From Areca catechu (Eukaryota > Streptophyta > Magnoliopsida > Arecales > Arecaceae), in NCBI GenBank assembly GCA_021397845.1, contig CM038042.1:30848918-30912917 (forward strand): DNA of 64,000 nt, given 5' to 3'. Position numbers and translations under genes: made by a program. Below the pieces are notes generated by a model. It did not search any database and was not told the DNA's origin. It worked only from the letters and a program-made list of their open reading frames with translations. Numbering within the stretch: the stretch's first letter is position 1; each line of letters begins with the position of its first letter. This document shows, piece by piece, positions 58,166 to 64,000 of the stretch.

Positions 58166-59971
58166 ATGGCTCATCCAATGAGTACATCCTTGGCTGAAGG
58201 CCAATCTACTAATAGACCTCCACTCTTCACTAGCATAAATTATTCTTACTGGAAAGCTAGAATGAAAATCTATATACAAGCTATTGATTTTTAATTATGG
58301 AAGGTCATTCTGAAAGGGCCACAAATTCCCATGATTAAAATTGATGGCATGGATATCCCTAAGCCTGAAGAGGAATGGGATGAACACGACATGAAGATGG
58401 GGGAATTAAATGCCAAAGCAATGAACTTACTATACTGTGCTTTGGATGTTAGTGAGTTTAATCGAATTTCCACTTGCTCTTCAGTAAAGGAGATTTAGGA
58501 TAAACTCGAAGTGACCCATGAAGGAACTTTCTAAGTTAAGACTTCGAAAATAAATCTTCTAGTACATAGTTATGAACTGTTTAAAATGGAACATGCTGAA
58601 ACTATATCTGCCATGTTTACTAGATTTACAGATATTATTAATGGCTTGAAAAGTCTTGGCAGGGTTTATTCAAATGCTGACTTAGTATAGAAGATCTTAA
58701 GGTCACTTCCGGATAAATGGGACCCCAAAGTCACTGCCATCCAAGAAGCAAAAGATTTAAATGCCTTACCTCTGGATGAATTAATGGGTTCACTCATCAC
58801 ATGCGAACTGGCCATGTAGCATAGAACTGATGATGATCAAAAGAAGAAGAAGACAATTGCCTTCAAAGCTGCAATGGAATCAAAGAAAGATGAGGAATCG
58901 GAAGATGACACCACCTCCTCCGAAGATGATCTAGAAGATGAAGATATAGCAATGGTCGTGAGGAGATTTAGAAAGTTTATGGAAAAGAACAAAGATAGAT
59001 TTAACAAAAAATTTCATAAACGAGGAGAGCATTCCAAAGACAAGGATAAGGATAAAGAAAAGAAAAAAGAACAAGTACCCACATGCTACGAATGTAAGAA
59101 ACCAGGGCACATTCATCCAGATTGTCCACTACTAAAGAAATTCTTCAAGAAAAAGAAGAAAAAGGTGATGGTTGCCATATGGAGTGATAGTGAAGAATCC
59201 ACCTCAACCGAAGAGGAAGAGACCACAAAAATAGCTAATTTATGTCTAATGGATCTCGGGGATGAGGTAACATCCCCCAATGCTCAAATTGAATTTATAT
59301 TTGATGAATTAAATTCTGTATTTCACTATTTATTATCCGAATTTAAAAAGGCTAGAGTAAAGATTAGATCTTTAAAGAATATCAATGATTCTTTATTTAA
59401 AGAAAAATAAGAGATTTCAGAAAAGAATATTTTATTGCAAAAAGAACTACATGTCTTTTCTGAAAATTATGAAGCTTTGAAAATTGAGAATAGTGCTTAT
59501 CTTGATAAAAACAAAGCTTTGATGAATGAAAATAATGAGTTGAAAAAAGAGGTTGAAAATCTCAAACCACTTGTTGAAAAACTTACATTATCTTCTAACA
59601 AGCTTGAGTTGATTCTTAAAGAACAAAAAATTTTTGGTAACAAAGCTGGAATCGGTTTTAATTCTTCAAATTCAAATAGTATTTTAGCAACTACTTTTAT
59701 GAAACCAAAAGCTTATCTTCCAAAACTTATATATCAAAAGGCTTTTACAATAAATGGTTCTGCTTCTACTTCTAAAACTACTTTGTATGTTCCTAAGAGC
59801 TTAAATAGAAAATCTTTTATATCTGCATCTTATGCATCAACATCTAGAACTTCAAAATATATATTTTTTCAAAACTCTAGAATCAAATGTTTTTCTTGCA
59901 AAGGGTTAGGATATAAAGCTTTTGAATGCAATATTACTAGAAATGCCCAAAGTAAATCAAGAAAGATTTAG
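58166..59971 (+). pseudogene. gag of SIRE(+) (stops, one frame)
   Basis: The ATG at 58166 starts 'MAHPMSTSLAEGQSTNRPPL', then 'NYSYWKARMKIYIQAIDF', as in SIRE/Maximus gag. The UBN2 core includes 'LYCALDVSEFNRISTCSS', 'HAETISAMFTRFTDIINGL' and 'LRSLPDKWDPKVTAIQEAK'. An acidic and a Lys-rich stretch follow, then the knuckle 'CYECKKPGHIHPDCP' near 59086-59130. A coiled coil of K/E/N/L heptads runs at about 59300-59640. A second knuckle, 'CFSCKGLGYKAFEC' near 59890, has Tyr in the His position. The frame is constant but broken by about six stops. The large gag with a coiled coil after the first knuckle is typical of this lineage. Confidence 0.85.
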
Positions 59972-61309
59972 ATTCCCAAGGGAACCACCTCCGCTAACCT
60001 GCAAGGATCCAAGTTAGCTTGGGTACCTAAAAGAACTTCTTTGATTGTCTTGCAAGAATGTCTTGCAGCCCAAAAATTGAAGAAAAGATGGTATCTTGAC
60101 AATGGCTATTCTAGGCATATAACGGGTGACAAGGATCAATTTATCATCCTGGAGATGAAAGAAGGATGTATAGTTACTTTTGAAGATAATGGCAAGGAAA
60201 AAATAATCGGAATCGATAAGATCAAGATAACCCCCTGTACTTTTATTAAAAATGTATTGCTAGTAGATAAATTGAAGCATAATTTGTTGAGTATTAGTCA
60301 ATTATGTGATAAAGGCTTCAAAATTATCTTTGAATCATTTATGTGTATTGTAACAAACTCTCTTGATTCTAGTAGCAAGTTTATTGACATAGACTTGGAA
60401 ATATTTATGTGGCTGATCTTAATGATCTTTCCATGTCAAGTAGTTCCAGTCTAGTTGCAATGAATACTAAGACCAAGGAGTCTTGTTTACTTTGGCATAG
60501 ACGATTAGGTCATGCTAGCATGCATACAATTACCAAGTTAATTTCCAAAAACTTAGAGGCATGCCTAAGTTTAAAGTAGACTTTGATCATGTTTGTGATG
60601 CATGCCAAATGGATAAATAAACTAGGGGGAGCTTTAAATCCAAAAATATGATTTCAACTACTAGACCTCTAGAGCTACTTCACATGGAATTGTTTGGACC
60701 AACTAGGACCACAAGCCTAGGAGGTATGAAATATGCCCTTGTGATTGTAGATGATTTCTCAAGATTTACATGGGTTTTGTTTATTGCTCACAAAGATGAA
60801 ACCTTTAAAGTATTTTGAAAATTTCATAAAAATATTTCAAATCAGAAAAATCTTTCAATAATTTCAATTAGGAGTGATCACGGCATTGAATTTGAAAATC
60901 AATTTTTGATGATTATTGCATAAAAATGGCATTGATCATAACTTCTCTGCTCCTAGGACACCACAACAAAATGGTGTCATAGAGAGAAAAATAGGATTTT
61001 GGAAGAAATGGCCCGAACGATGTTATGTGAAGGTAATCTTTGAAGATAATTTTGGGCAAAAGCGGTGAACATGCTTGTTATATTTTAAACCACATTTTAA
61101 TCCATCCTATTTTGAAGAAAACCCTCTATGAGCTTTGGAATGAAAAAAAATCCAATATTAATTATTTTCATATTTTTGGATGTAAATGCTTTGTTCTTAA
61201 CAATGGTAAAGATAATATAGAAAAATTTGATGCTAAATCAGATGAAGTAATTTTTCTTGGTTATTCACTACATAGCAAATCATATAGAGTATTTAATAAA
61301 AGAACTCTT
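59972..61309 (+). pseudogene. Protease and integrase of SIRE(+), cut by the inverted element
   Basis: The protease has 'KKRWYLDNGYSRHITGDKD' (60083-60135), with DNG where DSG is usual. 'LKHNLLSISQLCDKGFKI' follows. A frameshift near 60400 moves 'LWHRRLGHASMHTITKLIS' (integrase HH) to another frame. 'LELLHMELFGPTRT' has Glu where the first catalytic Asp is expected. 'ALVIVDDFSRFTWVLFIAH', 'SIRSDHGIEFEN' (second Asp) and 'TPQQNGVIERK' (Glu) come next. The tail 'YFHIFGCKCFVLNNGKDN', 'FDAKSDEVIFLGYS' and 'SYRVFNKRT' ends exactly at the inverted LTR at 61310. Confidence 0.85.
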
Positions 61310-62837
61310 TGTTGCCCAGGTGGCTTCCCAAGAGGGAGGTGAATTGGGATTAAAATCTTTTCACAATTATATGCACTTTCAAATTCTTTTAGTGTTGTGG
61401 TGCAATATGCAATGCGGACGTAACTAAGTAAAAATAATAAGACAATAAGAACACAAGCACAAACACAAATAAATTTAGAGTGGTTCGGAGCAACCGACTC
61501 CTACATCCACTACCCAAGCACCACTTGGAAATTTTACTATGTTTCCCAACCGGAATACAGTCGGATTGTTTTACCAGGCTCACAATCCAAACCTATACAC
61601 TTTGGTTTTATCGAGATCACAAAGAAACCCAAACATTTGGTTTTATATCGGGATCACCAAGAACCCAACTTAGGTTTTCACAAGGCTCACCTAAAAACCT
61701 TCAACCCTCTCTTAAGACATAGCCCCTTGCTATTCTTAGAGAGAAAACAAAGATAGATAAAAGATAAACAAGCAACTACAACAAACCAAGTTTGTTTAAA
61801 TGTTGCTGATGTAGATCAAGATGAAGCCAATATTTGAATACTCCTTAATGCCTTTCAAGCTGCTTCTTTGCTTCTTCAATGAGTGTATTCAATGATGGAG
61901 TAGAGTTGGAGAAGCTTTGAATCCTAACTTGAAAGCTCTTGAAGTAGGTAGGTGAAAGACTTTAAAGCTCTTCAATATCTCAAGATAATTCTACAATAAT
62001 GCTCTAATAATTGTTTAATCCTTCAAAAATAATCCCTTTTATAGTTTTCCAAGAAATATGGCCATTGTAGGGCCTAGGGATTCGTGAAAGAGCTGTTGGA
62101 GACGAAATGGAGTTCAAAAATCAACTTCAGCAACTAGCCGTTGGAGTGCATAAAATGGCTACATGAGTCGGCTTGAGGTCCACGAGTCGGCTCGAAGTCT
62201 CAGACAGCACAAAATAAATTTCTGTAAGAGTCGGCTCTTCAAGCTGGAGTCGGCTCTTGCCTTCAGTCAATTCAAAATGATGAATATCTAGAGTCGGCTC
62301 TTCAGGGCAGAGTCGGCTCAAGTTCTCAGTCCATCAAAATTCATAACTCTGGATGAGTCGGCTCTTGGGGTAGGAGTCGGCTCGAGATCTCAAGCTTCAG
62401 AAAAGTATTTTTCCATGAGTCGACTCTTGGGATAGGAGTCGACTTTTGATACTGAAACTCTGAAATTTTCTCCGTGCCATGCCACAACGAGTCGGCTCTT
62501 GATCCATGAGTCAGCTCTTGCAAAGTCTTCAATTAATGCTTCAAGCTTCTCCAAAACTCTTCAACACTTGAATCAACTAAGAGCTAATCTACATACTCTT
62601 AATTTTACAATTTTCAGCATATTTTACAAGATTACAAGATTGATAAAACTAGGGCATTTACAAGTTCAAGTCCATAAAACTTCATACATAATTGAATTAC
62701 CTTCCAATCAATTTGAAAACCATTTTAAACTAAAGGTAACCAATTTCCTGCACAACCTCTCAAGTAATTTAAAAGAATTAGTATCAAATACATGCTTCAA
62801 TGTTTTGTGATCATCAAAATCATTCCAGGGGTTAACA
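61310..62837 (-). repeat. 3' LTR of SIRE(-)
   Basis: 1528 bases. The minus strand starts TGTTAACCCCTGGAATG. It lacks the TIR element and element 1 present in the SIRE(+) LTR, so it shows the LTR without insertions. Confidence 0.88.
62165..62517 (-). repeat. Six pairs of GAGTCGGCTC decamers, 19-nt spacing
   Basis: Starts: 62165/62184, 62228/62247, 62291/62310, 62355/62374, 62417/62436 and 62489/62508. Within-pair distance is 19 in all six; pair-to-pair distance is 63, 63, 64, 62 and 72. The sequence between pairs is diverged. Confidence 0.9.
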
Positions 62838-62866
62838 ATTTCTCCCTTTTTGATGATGACAAAACA
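62838..62866 (-). other. Polypurine tract of SIRE(-) and flanking inverted repeat
   Basis: The minus strand reads AAAAAGGGAGAAAT up to the LTR. The adjacent TTTTGATGATGACAAAACA (62848-62866) is inverse to TGTTTTGTGATCATCAAAA inside the LTR (62801-62819). Confidence 0.75.
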
Positions 62867-62929
62867 CTAGGCATGATTAAAATTTAAAAGCACTTTACAA
62901 TTATAGTATATTCACATTTATCATATGAT

Positions 62930-63175
62930 ATTAGACATAATGTGTATCACATAGATTAAGTATCAAGGAATCAACACAGTGCGTCACAATGTATCATATG
63001 TATCAAATGTATAAAACTGAACACTATTAACACCAAGTATCATATGTATTGATACACTGTATTATCTGTATCATATGAGCAGTAAGTATCGAAACAAAGT
63101 GTATCAAATGTGTATCAGGTATCGAAACATAATATATCAAGAGTATCATCTATACATTGCATATCGAAACTTACA
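62930..63175. repeat. Degenerate GTATCA(T/A) repeats
   Basis: 'gtatca', 'gtatcg' and related words recur more than a dozen times in about 240 bases of the SIRE(-) 3' region. Confidence 0.6.
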
Positions 63176-63381
63176 AAATTAACAGGAAATTGAAGTAAAT
63201 TTCATGAAAATTTAACAAGAAATTTTGACAAAAGCTCCCCCTTACTATTGTAATAGTCAAATTTTCATATAAACATATAAACATTTATAATTTATCATTC
63301 ATATTCAACTTCATAATCAAGGTTTCATATATTCAAGCACATTCATTCTCCATATCATAGCCTTTTCATGCACATTCTTTC

Positions 63382-63410
63382 TTCTCCCCCTTTTTGTCAT
63401 CAACAAAAGG
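63382..63410 (-). other. Second polypurine-tract-like block of SIRE(-)
   Basis: Minus strand GATGACAAAAAGGGGGAGAA has the same context as the true PPT, about 540 bases upstream of it in element sense. Confidence 0.55.
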
Positions 63411-63478
63411 TATAAAAGAGAACATACATTTACAATAAATTATTCATAACAAAGATAGATATGTAGCATAAAAAAGTG

Positions 63479-63482
<4 letters not shown>

Positions 63483-63523
<41 letters not shown>
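63483..63523. repeat. (AT)n microsatellite
   Basis: About 20 uninterrupted AT units. Confidence 0.95.
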
Positions 63524-63528
<5 letters not shown>

Positions 63529-63641
63529 AGTACATAGGTGATACATTACAAATGTACCTCGGCATGACCAAATAGTATCACAACAACAAAATATAACAAG
63601 CATAAATTCCTAAAAAACATTAAGATAAAAGTCTGAAAGCA

Positions 63642-63998
63642 TCAAAAAGATGGGCTAGGATCATCACCACTAAGGTCTTCCTCACTAGTGGAGAAACCGA
63701 CCTCTAAGATTCCTGGACTATGCTTAAACTTAGGAAACCTAGGTCTAAGATCCCTGATTCTAGTCCTAGTAGGAGTGGTATTCCTAGAAACTTTAGTTTT
63801 GGCTTTGGCTTTTACTTTGGACTCTGAAGATATGACAATGGGAGTGGGTCTGACAATCGGAGGATCAAAGGACAATGCCAAAGTGCTGGTAGTAGATAGT
63901 ATCTCTATAGCTGGAGTATGTCCAACATCAGATCCTGGAATCTCAATACCGGCCTTAGCCTCAGCATCAGCAGGAGTGGCGTGTGAAGGAATGTCACT
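63642..63998 (-). CDS. C-terminal part of an open frame, possibly env-like ORF of SIRE(-) (partial)
   Basis: The minus-strand frame is open from the window edge to the TGA at 63642-63644, about 118 codons, without a start in the window. The sequence is A/P/T/S-rich ('SHATPADAEAKAGIEIPG', 'PPIVRPTPIVISS'). A basic stretch ('KVKAKAKTKVSRN', 'TRTRIRDLRPRFPKFK') follows, and it ends in an acidic, Ser-rich tail ('TSEEDLSGDDPSPSF'). No membrane segment is visible. SIRE elements can carry an env-like frame between pol and the 3' LTR, which fits the position. A low-complexity relic is the alternative. Whether the frame is intact cannot be judged from here. Confidence 0.45.
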   Translation of the reverse strand, partial: SDIPSHATPADAEAKAGIEIPGSDVGHTPAIEILSTTSTLALSFDPPIVRPTPIVISSESKVKAKAKTKVSRNTTPTRTRIRDLRPRFPKFKHSPGILEVGFSTSEEDLSGDDPSPSF

Positions 63999-64000
63999 AA

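Larger units (their letters stand above)
45612..61309 (+). mobile_element. SIRE-type Ty1/copia element, plus strand, truncated and nested
   Basis: The 5' LTR starts TGTTAACCCCATAAGTG and ends GCCACCTGGGCAACA (58119). It is followed by a degenerate iMet PBS, a long gag with two zinc knuckles and a coiled coil, then protease and integrase up to 61309. There an inverted LTR of the same family begins. RT, RNase H and 3' LTR are outside the window if they exist. The LTR contains a TIR element (46643-47547) and element 1 (48020-57965); without them it is about 1.65 kb, close to the 1528-base inverted copy. Confidence 0.85.
61310..64000 (-). mobile_element. Second SIRE-type copia element, minus strand, 3' end only
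   Basis: The LTR 61310-62837 (TGTTGCCCAGG to GGTTAACA in plus view), a PPT next to it and about 1.1 kb of 3' internal sequence are in the window. It is inserted into the integrase of SIRE(+), in opposite orientation. The left flank CTCTT (61305-61309) should recur after its other LTR, outside the window. Confidence 0.85.

Noticed and set aside
62165..62517. CRISPR-like regular repeats
   Set aside because: The repeat is only 10 bases, comes in pairs inside an LTR and the genome is a plant's.

Overview
The window is repeat-derived plant DNA. I see no host gene, tRNA, rRNA, CRISPR array or bacterial feature. Nearly all 64 kb can be assigned to LTR retrotransposons and a few DNA-transposon relics. 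Element types (Ty1/copia with tRNA-iMet primer sites, SIRE-type copia, Athila-type Ty3/gypsy, CACTA-like and PIF/Harbinger-like DNA elements) indicate a flowering plant with a repeat-rich genome. A monocot, perhaps a palm, is only a weak guess.

Layout. 1-1.7 kb: old copia LTR remnant. 2.9-3.6 kb: decayed gypsy gag. 3.7-6 kb: CACTA-like fragment. 7.0-9.4 kb: decayed protein of the 'putative gypsy-type transposon' (PF04195-like) kind, which seems to resume at 43.9-45.6 kb. Between these pieces lies nest 1: an Athila-like gypsy element on the minus strand (9640-43909). It holds a copia solo LTR in its leader (18426-20640, TSD ACCCT) and, in its 5' LTR, copia element 3 (plus strand, 22861-42675). 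Element 3 in turn carries copia element 2 (minus strand, 23739-33947, TSD CCTAC) inside its own 5' LTR. Nest 2 (45612-64000): a SIRE-type copia on the plus strand carries a PIF/Harbinger-like TIR element (46643-47547, TSD CTA) and copia element 1 (minus strand, 48020-57965, TSD GTTTG) in its 5' LTR. It is cut at 61310 by a second, inverted SIRE-type element that runs off the window.

All coding regions are broken by stops and/or frameshifts; elements 1 and 2 are the best preserved. Insertion order follows directly from the nesting: PF04195-like relic, then Athila, then element 3, then element 2; and SIRE(+), then element 1, the TIR element and SIRE(-) in unknown relative order.

The most interesting signals are non-coding. 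(a) The element 1 leader has four hairpins that share one 19-nt loop but have four different stems. (b) The element 2 leader has four perfect hairpins with a common AAAA-CAA/CAT-TTTT core and different outer stems. (c) A colinear leader module lies between PBS and gag in the Athila element and in all three copia elements. (d) The SIRE-type LTRs carry arrays of paired GAGTCGGCTC decamers; in one LTR the within-pair spacing is exactly 19 nt in six of six pairs. (e) An inverted repeat frames the PPT/LTR junction of the SIRE(-) element. All of these were read by eye; no alignment or folding was run.
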